Below, piece after piece: positions 14,829 to 29,800 of a stretch of 64,000 nt of DNA (the first letter of the stretch is position 1; every line of letters begins with the position of its first letter). Below the pieces are notes generated by a model, which had not been told where the DNA came from, did no database searches, and saw only the letters and a program-made list of their open reading frames with translations. Origin of the DNA: Norana najaformis (Eukaryota; Annelida; Clitellata; Crassiclitellata; Hormogastridae); assembly GCA_964023275.1 (NCBI GenBank), contig OZ029927.1:2837715-2901714 (forward strand). The letters are read 5' to 3'. Position numbers and translations under genes: made by a program.

Positions 14829-17800
14829 CAATTTATATAGCGCTGTAACACAACCGAGGTCGAAAAAAGGGAACTGTACATTTACTAGTGCATTCAGCAG
14901 TCGAAGGATATGCTGAAAAGGAATGTTTTAAGTCGTGATTTTAAAGATCTCCAGTGACGGCCCCCCTGACATACTCAAGAAGACTGTTCCATGCCACAGG
15001 TTCGGCAACTGCAAAGAGGCATTCTCTGAATTTAGTTCTGCGGACGTGTAGTTGATTACTACAGAGCGAGGTCAAACATGCCGGCAAACAACACTGATGA
15101 ACATATTGGACATGAAACTGGTCGAATGAGAAACCATGGTTGTTTAAACCAGCAACAAACAACAGGTGGAATAAACAAGAAAACTGGGTCACCTGCTCTT
15201 TTCATCTTCATCACTTAAGCCCTTCAGCAACGTTTCTTTTGCTTTGGCCACAATCTCATCCGACATGTCTCCATTAGCTGACCTAAAACAATGTGCCAGC
15301 CAGAATTGTCTTTAGACTTGGCTCGCAGTATAATATCTCCCATTTACACTAAATATCTGCAGCGCATCACACACAGTGTAATAATACTTTCTGATGCATT
15401 TCAGCAATAAAAAAACAATGAACCAATTGCCTGTCTTTATCATGCAATGACAATTGAAACTGAAAACTCACATTTCACTATCTTTGTCAGTATTTCTTTA
15501 GCACCTTTTAATAACTGCTCAAAAGTGCTTCTCAATAGCCTCACAAAAGCCAGAGTTCATTTGTATGCAAATGATGCTCATGTAGCTGGAGCAAGTCTTC
15601 ACTGGCAGCCTGGTGCAGACTACATGTCTGAAACTGACCAACGAATTTCCATCCATGGCTGTGTTTTTCCCTATAAGTGAATCTGTGTGACATAAAACTA
15701 ACTGGTTAAGCACTCATCTAGCAATGTGTGGCTTTGTCCTTCATCTAACAGTCACTTTAGAATTTCTTAACGCATAGTAACTTAGCTCATCACCAGAAGC
15801 ACTAGTGCTATATAAATATGAGATATGATACTGAAAAGAACATCCATTATAATTATAATCATTATTAATTTTTTATCCAAGGTACATATGATTATTCAGG
15901 AACAAGAAATTAGTGCAGGAGCAAGAAATGCATAAGTACAGAATTATCATCGTTATTAACATATGTAAATTTCTGAAGCACAAAGAAATGTAACTAGTAA
16001 CAGCTAATGACCTGTAGTTGTCATAAATCCAGATGAAGATGTCATACATCGCCAGACGACAGACAGCACTTGGAGATGAAGAAAACGAGACAAGCGATGG
16101 CAAGAGACTCATCAGTTCGGACTCCTTCAGAAGACGCAGCATTGCATACACAACCTTCAGTGAAACCTGTTGCATTGTCTCATCCCTAAGGAAATTAATT
16201 TCAGTTGATGTTATCAGAAGAACTTTAGTATGAGGGCACTAAGCAAAACTGTTTTATCGTAAGCGTAAACTCAAGATTTCTACAGCGCCCAATGAAAGTT
16301 AACCAGCTTATGCAGAGGCGCTCAGTCAAAACAAAATCGATAGGCAAGAAAGGTTTGGTTCCAGGTCAAGATCCAAGAGTCAGGCAGGCATACAGGCAGG
16401 TGGCTATGGTGGGTGGCGTTGGATTCGTTTTAAGAAGATCTGGATCAGCAGCATTGTTGCTTAGCATTGCATCTCTAGCACATAAAGTAAAGTAATGTAA
16501 CAGCAGCATTTTGAAAAATCCCTTTTCCAATACTACCTACCAGTGTTACAAAACATAACAGTGCCACTCTCCATCAACGACAGTATTCAGCTAGTTGCAT
16601 TCCTTAAGTTGATGCAACAGTAACACATTATCAGGATTTTGTAATGGAAGCCTTAAGTACATAAGCCATACAATAAAAATAAATAAATAAAGAAATACAG
16701 ACCCATGTAAATAAGTTAGGTTTCGTCTTGTACGCATTGACCAGAAACCCATAAATAAATAAACAAAATAAAAAAGAAACAAATATATAAATAGAAATAA
16801 ATGAAGTCTAAATAAATAGATGAGGAGGACAGTGTGTGGTGTTGTTGCGCAAGAAGAAGTCTATCACTTGACCCGGTTTGTGTTCTGAGGGCCCTGAGCA
16901 ACAACTGCACAGACTGAGGCTGGATGTTGTCCAAATGTCTCCATCTGAATCCCAGGAAACCCATTCACATGGCCTGATGGCAGTCGGCTGAATTCTAAAA
17001 CTGACTTGCGTTGTTTGCAGCATTGCTTCCCCAGCGTCTCTTTCTCCACTACCATGCACAATCAGGGTATGACCTTGGACCAGGAATTGACCTTCTCAGA
17101 GCATGTGAAGAATTTATGTCAAACGTGCACCTGATTTGCACGATTTGCCACTCACAACTCAAGATGCCATGATCCCCAAGCATGTATTCATATGCACTAG
17201 GGTTGACGATGGTAATGTGATTTATGCAGGCCTAGCTATTTCCTGCATTGATCAATTATATATGGGAAGTTCTACATACTCTGGCTTGGCAGAAATTGTG
17301 GTATATCTAGGTTTGGGCATTTATCCAGTTTTATGTAGAAGAACTGCACTGCATGGTTACCAATGCAGAAACGCATTGAGTTCAAGATCTTAATTCGCAA
17401 GAAGGTATTTTAAGCAGTTCAGTAATTATGATAGCAGCATAACAAGACAATTTCTCTTAGCCAAGGTTCAGCAGTTACCAAGGCATCCTATGAAAAAGCT
17501 GGTAATTTTATAAAATAGAAGGATTGGCATACCTCTGTGACAGAAGATCAACAAAACCCTTTGATTTGAGTTCAACAAAAACATTCGGTATGTGGTCAAT
17601 CCTGTTCTGTATGATTTCCAGACAGTTTGCCTTGAAGATGCCATAGACCTTTGGAAACACGTAGAGAACCTTTGCCAGAAACCTACAACAAAACACGTAT
17701 GACAATATTCTGTAAAATACTTAACAGCCCATGAGCAAACATACTGCAAGAAAAACCAAATTCCCAAAACACCTCTGAGGTAAGGTAATTGTAATTTGAA

Positions 17801-20800
17801 ATTTGTATAGCGCCTCTTCAAGATAAACTCATGAGAGGCGTTCTCTGCGCTAACGATGTTAATTGTCATTCGTCCACAAGTAAACATTGGTCAGAAAAAC
17901 TAGAAGAGTCACCGGTGGCAAGCTAGGTAGTGGCTATTACAACGACTGATACCTATTATAGTTGTTATTACAAACTCTCTTTGTACCTGTGTTAACCATT
18001 TAGAGAGTTTTTTTAAAGAAATTGCATTACAACCTGTCGTAAACAAAGTACAATTAAATAAATTAATTTTCTTTACCAATTGTCATACATCAACCAGTAC
18101 TCCCTTTTATACATATCAGTTACATGATAAATAAATTAGAGTGATAAAGTATTATAGCAGTATTATATATTGGAATGAAATCCTGAAAAACCTCTGCCAG
18201 TTCACTCATCTCCTTTCTTGCCTGTCAATCCAAGCACTCCTCCGCTCCTCCTCTCTTTCTGCAGCTTTTCATTCAAGACTGAAAAACCAACTTTTCAAAC
18301 TGTCGTCTCCTGCTTCTGCTCATGCACCATCCCATGACCCCATTGCCAACAATTTCCACCGTAGCACCTTCCTTGACTAGACCCCCCGGGTACTGATCGT
18401 GCACATAACCAAACAACCTGCCTCTTGTGGACTTGATTTGATATAGTGCTGATGAGTAAGCTGGTCTCCCTGACACGGATGGCTTTTGTGTGGTGCTGAG
18501 GATTATGGAGACTTACATTTACACAGACAATTTAAGGCATTTACAAAATATTATTCAAATGATACACAATTTCAAGCAGTACTATTCACATGATAAATAA
18601 TTAAATCCAGTCTTATTTAAATGATAAATAATTCAAGTGAACATTATTTTAACCGCTGCAGCTCAACAGTTATATGCAATCACTTTTATAAATTTTCTCC
18701 ACCACATCCTTACATAACCTAGTCATTCTTACTTTTATTTTTCATCTCCAGAGTTTTTAACTGACTTTGTGACCAAAATAATAAACAATGAATTATATAA
18801 ACTAATTAACTATTTAAATTGGATAAAGACTGAACAAAACCTGTCAGATATGGGTGGATAATGGAGCTGAATGCGATGAACGCATGTTATGAAGTTGTCA
18901 AGCTTCCTCTTCTCATCAATCAGACGCATCATCATGCTGCTCACGTTCTCCATGTACTGATCAAGCCACTCCTTATCAGCAGAAGATGAGGAAGAAGAGG
19001 ACGAAGCAGCATCAGACAGCAGCTTTAGCGTCATTCCGATCACTTCAGCAGCAGCCGAATAGACCATCTTCTGCTCATTTGTCATGTTCAAAGCTAACAT
19101 CTTGTAGAAGCTAGTTACCAAGTGACAACCACAAATTCATAAATACCAGCTACATCTCTTCTACGAATAAGTAACATTCACAAAGTTCACAGATAAGATA
19201 AGATAAGGTAAGGTAATCTCTTAATAATTATAAGCCTCTAATAACATTAGTCCTCATGGCATGATCCCAAAGCAGCAGTTCCCAACATCAATCTAGATGC
19301 AAACAATCCTACTTGACTAAGATTTATTAGGTTCAGATCAGAAACTATGAATCAACTTTACAGTGGTGCTATAAAACCTTATTTTTATCAGTGCCTTAAG
19401 CTAACCCTGAGAGACAGCAAAGAACATGAAGTATTAGAGACTTTACTTTACTTAATTCTGGCAAATAATTATAATCGCAGCTGGCCAGTCCTCTCCCTCA
19501 CAGCCTGATCTTCTATTGACAGTGTATGGTCAGTGGACACATTTTATAGCCAAGTGAACCAGGTATGTTTAATAACTTTCTGTCTCAGCTGGGATATCCT
19601 ACTACATTACAACAATTATGATTTGGTTTGCAAATTAATTATTATGTACCTATGTGTACAGTATGTATCTGAACATTCATATAGTGCTTTTTGTGCTGAC
19701 ACATCGAAGCATTCTTACGCTCTGTGATTAAAGCAACACGCTTTCTTGAACGGCCTACCTGTCCTTGTCAATTCCTTGACCCAATCGGAATGGTAACAGT
19801 CCGTTTGCAACCATAACACCAACCATTTGGACTCCGGTTGCATTGCGACGACTCTTTGGATCACGCTCATTGAAGCTCTCATAAAGAATTCTGCAACGCA
19901 TTTGTAATTATTATTAAGACATTTGAATTAAACTCTCAAAGAATTCTGTATTCTAAATTCAACTGGCCCACCAGAGCAATCAGAAGGCAACTATGCAGAG
20001 ACAAAAACAACTGGATGGAACAACAGTGCAGAGAACCAGAAGAAACTTTAAGGACAAACAGAAAAAATATAGTAGATAATAAACAGATAGAAATAGGTAA
20101 AAGGATCATGGAATACTTCAAGACAAAAACAGAGGTATGTCCCGGATGCGTCTTATCACCATACCTGTTCAACTTAGTACCAGTAATAGAAGCAGTAATG
20201 GTACTCAGCCTAAGCAACACTGAAGCAGGAGTCAAACTAATTGGAGGTGTACAGAACAATCTTGATTAGCTGACAACACCGGCCTACTAACCAGAAATGG
20301 AACAGAACTACACGTACTCGACATGACAACACAGGTGGACAACACCAGTAGAAGATTTGGATTACTGATTAACGCAGAGAAAACTAAAACAATTGTCATT
20401 AAAAAACCAAAGATATGTGAATAAACAGCAAATCCAAGCAGAAACTATAAATAGGTAGATCAATTTGTTATCTCTGAGGTCAAATAACCGCAGATAAAAA
20501 TAGCAAGAAAGACACACAAAGGAGAATTTGACACACATTTCATGCATTTGGAAGAATGGCCAAGATATGGAGAAGCAGGGAAACAACAAAGAAAACAATG
20601 ACAAGAATAAATGAGACAATGGTCGAATTCATGTTTCCATATGGATCAGAGTGCTGAGCAATGAGAAAACAAGATGAAAAACAGAATCCTCACAATAGAA
20701 ATGAGCTGGCTATGGAAAATTGCAGGACTATGAAAAATTAGAAATGATGATAAATGACAATCCATGAATATGCAATTATGCATACAACTCAGTTAGATAA

Positions 20801-23800
20801 GTCATTCAGCAAAGACACCAATGGTTTGGTCATGTGGAAAGAATGCCAAATGATCAAATCCCAAACAATGCATTAAATGCAAGATGCAAACAAAAGAGGA
20901 GAAAAAGAAGAGCATGACAACACTGGATAGACAATCTAAACAAAGACACAACAAGACCAGGAAGATTAAACATGAGAACAACACTGATTTTGACAAATGA
21001 CCAAAATGACTGTAGATCATTTATTATCACCCATCATCGTCAAATGGCTGGCATCAGGAACTGATGATGATGATGACGATGATGAAAGAATTCTGTAATC
21101 TATTTATAATTGTTACTCAGACATTTGAATTAAGCTTGCATAAAGAATTCTGATTATTATTAAGATTACTATTAAGCATACATCAGAATTATTCCAATTT
21201 AAAGATTTACTTTTAAAAATGATCTATTACAAATGACATTATGTGACAGAAAAAGTGCTACTGCTACAGCAGGCACTTACTGAGTTGGTATGTCAATGCT
21301 GTCTCGCCAAACCTCAACCAAGGTCTTGAGCACTTCAAGGTTGTTTCTGAGCACCTGTCGGTTGTCATGGTGACAGTGTTTCATGAGAAATTGAAGCAGA
21401 TGACTAGCCATAGCCCGATCTGTTGAATCACCCTAGACAAATGAATAAATTATTGTAATTTAATCTAACAAATGCAACCACACATTTTTATGTCTGTTAA
21501 GCCTATAAAAAACAAAAGTTAATTTGTAACTGACTGGCTCACAAAAGGACTGATCTAATTTACTAACTTCTGCAGTAAAGTAAAAGTATTATCCCATATC
21601 CCATAAGTGAGACATAGGGGAGGCACTCATTTCCTTTTCTTTAGGCCCTTAAGCCGGCAGTGGACGAATCCCAATCTCCAGAACATGGGGCCAGTGAATC
21701 GCAGGACTTGCCGTTTACTTCTCAGATTATGCCGGTACCAAATTATACTGTTTGGTGACAGAGGCACGGTGCACACAAACAACAACCTGCAATCGCATGA
21801 TCATTGACCAAACGCACTACTGATAGACCACCGTACTGCAGTGCTGTTATAAATAATACAGCAGGCATCAACTGATAGTTGCTTTGCACAAAACTGTAGT
21901 CATAACTCATAATCTGTTGAAAAAGCCTGTGTCTGTGCTAAGTATCTAGATTGTTAACAATAAACGTCTAGTTACATACACATATACAAACAAAGTGTCT
22001 GTTGATCAAGTGCAATATTTATTTTAATGAGGATTGAGCATTGAGCAAAGATAGGCTGGCAGACTGAAATGTAATACCTTGTGTTATGTTTGCAAGGCTT
22101 ACCTGCGGTTTATAGACAGTGTGCCACGACAATAGCATCACGACAACGTCATTGATGAGATAGTTGATGCCACTCTCGCCAAGACTTGTTCCAGTTATCA
22201 GCTGAATCAAAGGTGCCATCCAGGAACGAGCAAATGGCCTAAAAACCTGTAATGTAATGTAACATGTAGCTATGAATGCATCCAAGGATTTGTGTTGCCC
22301 TCTTTTCATTCATCAAGCCAGACCAATTTTCTTGGATAGATCTAAGACTTCAGAAACATTAAAAAACCACTCAATTCATACATCAATCATTAATTTGTTT
22401 ACAGGGTTTTTACAGTTTACGGTTTTGTCATCATTACTAAGCAAGTGTTTGCAACTCAGAAGCTGGCAAGAGATCTCATCTTTGCACAATAAACAGACTA
22501 GATAACCTAGAAATGCCAAGTTTCTCTCTTTGGATACCAAATGCTTAGGAAGGTTTCATTGTTACCTCTTCAGAATTGACAATGACCTTCACAAGGAACA
22601 GCTTCACGTTCAAGTGGCAATCGGCTGAAGAGAACTTCTGAAGTAGACTGTTCATCCAAACAGGCATCTCCTACAACCACAAACAGTCGACAACAGCATG
22701 TACAGTAATGTAATTGGACATTTTTGTAGTGACATTTCCTGACCTGACACCAAGAAACCAATTAGAATGGTCTTCAACCATTAAGGAATTAAGACAAGGG
22801 AAGGCTCAGAAGGTTACATGTTGGTTTACTTCACTTTAGACGATCTGCCTTTCTGCCCATTCATATTTCCAGTGACTTCACTCCTCGCTGTTAGCATTAT
22901 CCATCAATCACTGTCCAGTCCAGACCATCATTCTCAGCCTCGCTCTTATTTTCTTTCTCTCTGTTCTTCCTTCCCTGATCATTCTACAACCCTTATATTA
23001 CTAGACAATTTCTTGCAGAATGATTGATTCACAACAGCTGAAATCTGAAAATTCAGTGCTTTTGAGAGTTGCTTTATTAAGTGTTTAGATTGTTGCAAGG
23101 GCACGTGTGGAAGGCAGGTTGGGTTAGGTCAGAAGGTGACACGTGCCCATGCAACATTCGGTTAGGAACACGTGTGCATGCACTTGTGTTGGAAGGAGTG
23201 TTGAGGGAGTGTTTAAAGGAGTGGTTGTCTTGTTGGGAGAGAAGAATGTATAAAAGAGTGAGTGGAAAGTTCTTGGAGATACTGCCGTGAGAAAAGGTTA
23301 TGGGTCAGATATTGCCGTGTTGGAGGAAGTTCGTTGAGTTGAAGTTGTTGTTGCCGTTTTGGATTCGAGAATACAGAGTTTTAAACCAACGAACGTTGTA
23401 TGCTGGTTCAGCCTATACCTCTACGAGCCTAATTGCTTTCCAGCATGCAACAAGATACACACATACATACATAGCTCCGCCACTGCCTCTAATCAGGTAG
23501 TGCCAGTCCCAAGCCTGGATAAAGGAGGAGGGCAACATCAATGGCCTTTGATGCCATAAGATGTCGTTAAACATTTGAACTTTTACTACTACATACATAC
23601 ATACACAGAAATCTGAAATGAAGAAATGAGTGGTACCAAGATCATGCACCAGAAAGACTGGAGATACACCTGCTGAGGCAATGCAGCACAACCATCAAAG
23701 TAGCTACATCTCAGTAATTAGATTTAACCCTTGATCTTTTTAAGAAACACAGTCTATCTATCCTAATAACTTTCATGACATTGGTATCCCAAACAGAACA

Positions 23801-26800
23801 GCAGCAGATGGCAAGTCCAGAAGGAAATATTTTTGAGTCAGAGCACAAGATGTAAGCCTGTTAATAATGTTTGCTATTATGCCACCTACATGAAACAGTG
23901 GCCACCCAGTCCCTCAACATGATTGTTTTCTGCAATATTTTCATGGAGTCAGAAGGAAAGAGTATCAAGCTCAAAATGTTGACTTAAAGCGTCTTGGGGA
24001 ATAATCTTACAGCACTACACAGAACTAAAAAGCACCTTAGCATCTTTCTCCATTTTCACATTTTGATTCATGTGACTAATAAGAGCTGTCAGGGGTGCCA
24101 TGGATTCATGAAGATTCAGTGCATCCATCTCCAGCTCAACAAACCCATCAGCAGCTGAATGTGGCTCCTACAATTACAGTCAATATTGATCAGTCTAATT
24201 CTCTTGTGTCAAGCATAAAGAAAACTGCAGCTCTAAGCTGCCAAAAATTAAATACAATATCCATATATCCAGTGAAATTGTCAAATCACCCAACTTTTAA
24301 TGAAATTTTGTCTAAATCTTGGATTCCTGCTTAATCAATGCCACAGTCAGTAAAATCTAACAACTCAACAATGAACCAGTAGTATAACCGATGAAAGCAT
24401 TTACTATGTGAGCTAATGCTTCACTTAAGGCTCTATATAATAAAGCTCATAAACTTTCATTAATAAGATTCATGAGTTAATAAATATTCTAATTAGTCCA
24501 ACCAATGTTTTGAATTAGAAAGGAAACACTTGCGACAAAGTTTATTAAGAAAATATACTGTCATCTTTCTTTTCATGTATCTGGTCATGCAATTCTTCAT
24601 AATTCTTGCTCTTGTTATCAATCTCATCACTAACAGTTTCAACTTGAATCTTTCACCAGAGGATTTTCTTGTCAACATGTGAATGCCCAAAAGCAACAGT
24701 TTAGTTGCTCATCAACAGAAATCAGTCATAAGCCAATCACAAGAGATAAATATATATCAGAGCAAAGATCAGAGATAAACAGATGTAAGAATAAACTTCT
24801 GACCTGCAACAAACCCTCTTCTCTTGTCTGTGTAGTCCTTTTCTTTACCCTGACTGACCCTGTCTGGCTATCAGACAGAGATGCAGACCGCGAAAGAAGC
24901 ACAACCTAAATGGAGAAATTTCCCATAAAAGATATGACCCAACTAGGAAAATTTTGTACAAATTGACATTTCTTAAATCCTCATGGACCAACAGTTAAAT
25001 TAAATACTAAAGGCACTAAACATACCAATACAAATTGCGGAACCTAAAAGAATACTGACAGTTGGTCTCATGACATGGGCACTTTGTGCTTTCACACAGT
25101 AGATCGCTTCCTCCTGAAACAATAAACAACTCAACCAAAATCCCTGCAGTGCTCTGCCTGACCAAGCTCAAGAAACATTTTCGGCTTATAAGCTGATAGA
25201 TAAGAACAAAAACAGCACCTCTGAGAGGTATGCAAAAGGAATTGTCCAGTTACACACATACACTTAACGGAAAAAATGAACTCTTAATTCATTGTTAAAT
25301 TAAATATCTAAATATTGAAAAACTTTAAATAAAACGAAAACCGTGTTAATCAGGGTTGTAATATCAACTAAATTAAAATTATAAACCAGTTCCTATTTAA
25401 AAATAACATCACAGTTATGTCAATTGTAAAAACCCTTGCAAAATAGCAACTGCAGATCAATATTGATATAAGTCATTAGCATTCATGTCTCAAGGCCTGT
25501 ACTTTGAACATAAATTAGAGTTAAAATACAGTCAAATTAAATCTGTATTCACTGACCTAAAATTCTACTAGTTTGGAAAAAAACTTGAATAATAATTTCC
25601 ATTAGTTACTGGAATAATTCAAGTGGTTCATTACTTTCTGTGCAACAATAAACCTTCAAAGTGCCTCACAAAACTGAAAACAGAACACAGAGACTGCTGC
25701 CAAAAAGTTCTTTGATAAGAAGACATTAGAAAAAACAGCAAAGATTATACTAATAGAAACAAACCGATCCAGCGAAGTCAAACTGGCTAACGTCTGTGTT
25801 GAGGCTGCTCTCTGTCAGATACTGTGATGCTAAGTAGTGCACTGAAGCAAGTCTCCTTCCGCCACTCTGCTCCTCGTCGTCATCATCCAGATGCTGCTGC
25901 TGTTCTCGCAACTCACGATTTGCGTTACGTATTGCAACGTACTTCTTTCTTCTCACTAGTGGCGTCTTAAGACGTACAGTAAACATACAGTACTGTTGGT
26001 CATTTGAAGTATAAAGTTAGGTTTGACAATTATTTCCTTATGAAAGGCCTATTTCAACAACAGTCCACTCAGACATGGTAACAAGTAAGCATTGAGAAAG
26101 TAACAAGTAAGTAGAAAAGCAACTTAAATCTAGACAAACACCTGCACTTTACATACAACAATGCATACAAAACAATAAAAAAATAAGATCAATGACCAGT
26201 AAAAGGAACAATCAAACAATGCAATACAATATAACAGTTTGAAAATCAGCATGGCAAATGGATAATTCAGCTAAAAGAACATACATTACAACAGCAATCA
26301 AACAACTTGATAACTATTTCTCGCATGTTACATGGTTTGACGACAAAATGCTAAATATGCATGATGGCTGTTTCTGAGCAGCAGCTAAAATAAAATCCAG
26401 TGCTATTTTACAAAAGGTCAGAATTATTACTACATTCGTTTCATACACCATTCCTACAAGTCATAACAAAGAACATGAGATAAGCCAGGCATACCTAGTG
26501 CTCTGTGTAGATATCTGATACCTTAAATCGTCTTTAGATTACATTACATTCAATTCTCCTCTTAGAAGATTTCCTTATATAGTAAAACAGTAAGAATAAA
26601 AGAATGAGTAGTAAAACTATGTATGAAATCTAATGAAATAATAGATTACCTCCATTTCAACTGGAAATTCATATTTTCTTGACTGGTCAATTAAATTTTC
26701 CCAAAGTAGCTGACCCTAAAATGAGTACAGTGGGCTTGAAAACAATCAGACATACAGTACTTATATACATCCTATGTAATAGCTGTAATATAAGGCAACG

Positions 26801-29800
26801 TAAATCGAGTACAGCACTTTACAACACACATAAAAGACTCAAACACATAATTCCTACATACTGTACACAGTACAATGAAATGTAAAATGAGCACAGTACT
26901 TTAGAACAACCAGACATACAATACTTAAATACACAATACATCACTAGAACAACCAGGCATACCATATTTAAATACATAATACATAATATGTGTAATAAAT
27001 TGTACTGTAACAAAATTTACAGTTTCCCTACATTTAAAAATCCACTCAAAGATGCTGCCAAATTTAATACAGAGAAAAATTCATGATGACTTAAAAGAAG
27101 ATACAAAAACACCAGCAATCGTAACATAATGAACAGCTGACAACAATATTCAGTACCAGCAACAGCAAGAAATCCGAGACAAAATGTAACCTTGGCTGGA
27201 CTTTCTGAGAACAGAAATCCATTGTAGAACTTGATTTCCGTTTGTGTACGAGAGATAACTGCAATCAGTGCATTGTACGCTGCACAGTGCAGCTGCCTTC
27301 GCAGTTCGAGATGTTTCGTCTCTCCCCTCATGTCCTCACTTTTCACTGCATTGGCCACTCTGAAGAATAAAGCAAAGCACTGCAAGGTTTCTGCTAAATC
27401 TGTAACCGACTGATTCCTCATTTTCACATCGATATCTGTGTAATCTCAAACGTTTTGAGGGTCATCTCTCCTGTCAGTTGCTGGCAACCTTAAGCCTACT
27501 TGCACATCTGGTTCAACATCAAATCAGCCAACAGGGACAGAGAGGCAGCCTAAGGCACGAGCACAAATACCTCAATTATCAGAAAATCATTTCCAACTCT
27601 CTTACTTGGTCAGCATCTTTGTCATTTCATTGCCAGCCAGATCAGGCTTCATTTTACAGTAAACGCTGTTGATTCGTGAATTCTTTGAGTGGACTTCATC
27701 TTTTGAAAGACAGGAATACATGACATCGACAAGAAGGAAACAGCATGCCTTCGTTGTCAGCTGTGATTCGGCAGCTGAGTCAGGTGCCTAGAAATAATCC
27801 AAATCAGATTTCATCATTTAGAGATTCCTAGACATTCAGATTTTGTCACTTAGCAAATCAGATGAGATCAATTTTAAATTCAGATTTCTAGACATTCACA
27901 TAATGTCATTTAGATCATATTTATAATTTACTGGCAGACTCAGGTGCTTAACCCTTAACTGACGAGAGAAATTTTTCCGCCTAGGCCCTGACGACGAGCG
28001 ATTTTTACCGGAAAACGCCTATTAATTAAATAGTTTTCAACTTGTTGTATCTCAGTCAGTTCTTGACCTACAGACACGAGGTTACCAACAATCTTTAGCA
28101 TTTTATCTCCTCTTCCCATCCATTCGTCTAGTTTTTGATACAAAAAATTTTGGGGTACCCAAAGTTGCCCCAAACCGTACCCCACCCCATGTTTAAAACT
28201 TTTTTCATGTTCAGGCTCCTATGGAAAATAAATTTCAGTGACAACATATGTAGTGTCAACACAAAAATCGTGCAGAAATCAATACCAGACAAAACCTCAC
28301 AAGAATTTTGAAAATATTTTCATAAATGAAGGAGATACAGTATTTTTAGTATGTAAGATGAAGTCGTACAATTTGAAGGAAATATAAGAAAACACCTGAA
28401 AAGTAAGAAATGTCCAACTTATCAGATCTTGGTCATTCTTTGACACACAGAGTTGAGGTTAATATCATTCTTTAGCATTTTATTTCCTCTTTCAAACCAT
28501 GTTTCCAGTTTTTGAGAAAAATCTTTGGAGGTACTCATAGTTGCCCCAAACTGTACCCACCCCATTTGAAAACTTTTTTCATGTTCAAACCCCTATAGAA
28601 AACATTTTCAGCGACAACTCATGTAATGTCAGCACATGAACTGTGCAGCAATTAATATCAGACAAAACCTCCAAAAAGTTTGAAAATATTTTCATAAATG
28701 AAGGAGATATAATATTTTTAGTATGCAGACAGTAGTCGTACCAGAGGAGTAACAAGAAATGCCTAAAAAGTAAGAAATTTTTAACTTATCAGATCTTGGT
28801 AATTTTTGGCATACAGACTTGAGGTTAACATCATTCTTTAGCTTTTTATCTACTCTTTCAATCCTTCTGTCCAGTTTTTGATAGAAAAATTTTGGGGCAC
28901 TCATGTTGCCTACTCACCCTATCACCTCCCAAACACATACATAGTAATATAACCACGACATCAAAAACACTGCAGCATGCACACCAACAGGACAACAGTA
29001 ACATTACAACAAGCCAGGCACACAGAGAGGCAAACACACTGAAGTTTGTTTCCTTTTCAAATATTTGGTAGCTCTCAAAAGGACCATTTTTATGAATGCC
29101 TGAGTGCACTGGATGGTCACCTTGAAGATGGATGAAGCTCCTGAATCGACTCCTCTTTCTCAATAGACTGCACTGAACAGTTCTAAGAGGACAATTTAGA
29201 ATGGAAATTTTAAAATTTGTATCGATGTGCTATATTGCTTACCTTCCTTACACTCCACAGAACCACTATCTGATTTTGCTCGTTGCAAATGTGGAAGCAT
29301 AAAACTTTGCACAAAGCAACTTTACATGCTTCACATTCATATTGAGCCTTCTTGGGGCAGCCTTTGGGATTCTTGATCTTGTTCTCTAAAATAAGATGCT
29401 AGAGGAGAAGTAGGTTTCCATTTTATTCTGTGGGGTTTACCTGCCTTCTGTGCATTTGACCTACTCTACTCACCATGCAGGCCTGGTCTGTTCAACTAGC
29501 ACATCAAAAAAGCTTATCCAAAAGCAGTTAGAAAAATTTCAAAAATGGTGCATCAGGGGCTGGTCTGCCACAGACGCTTGTAAATGGCACAGTTAGGGGT
29601 CAAATGGGAAAATCTGCTACTTGTTCAGTCCTGTCTATCTCGCCCAAGTCATCCGCCTGACCCAGTTTGATGGTCCGCTAGCATGTATACGTAGCCGTCT
29701 AATTCGGTGTCGATGTCAGAATGTTCTTTAGCCAAAACCACTTTATCTTCTTCACTGGTAGCAAAAGACAGGTTTTTATTGTCAGATGAGTCAAAACTGT

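Noticed and set aside
25088-25117. Exon-like block between exons 42 and 43
   Set aside because: Its weak donor (gttccg) would leave a phase 1 end that does not fit exon 43, and its translation does not match DNA-PKcs.
27360-27427. Longer version of exon 40 starting [17 protein letters not shown]
   Set aside because: It lacks a good upstream acceptor, whereas tttattcttcag at 27360 gives the right phase and human-like spacing.
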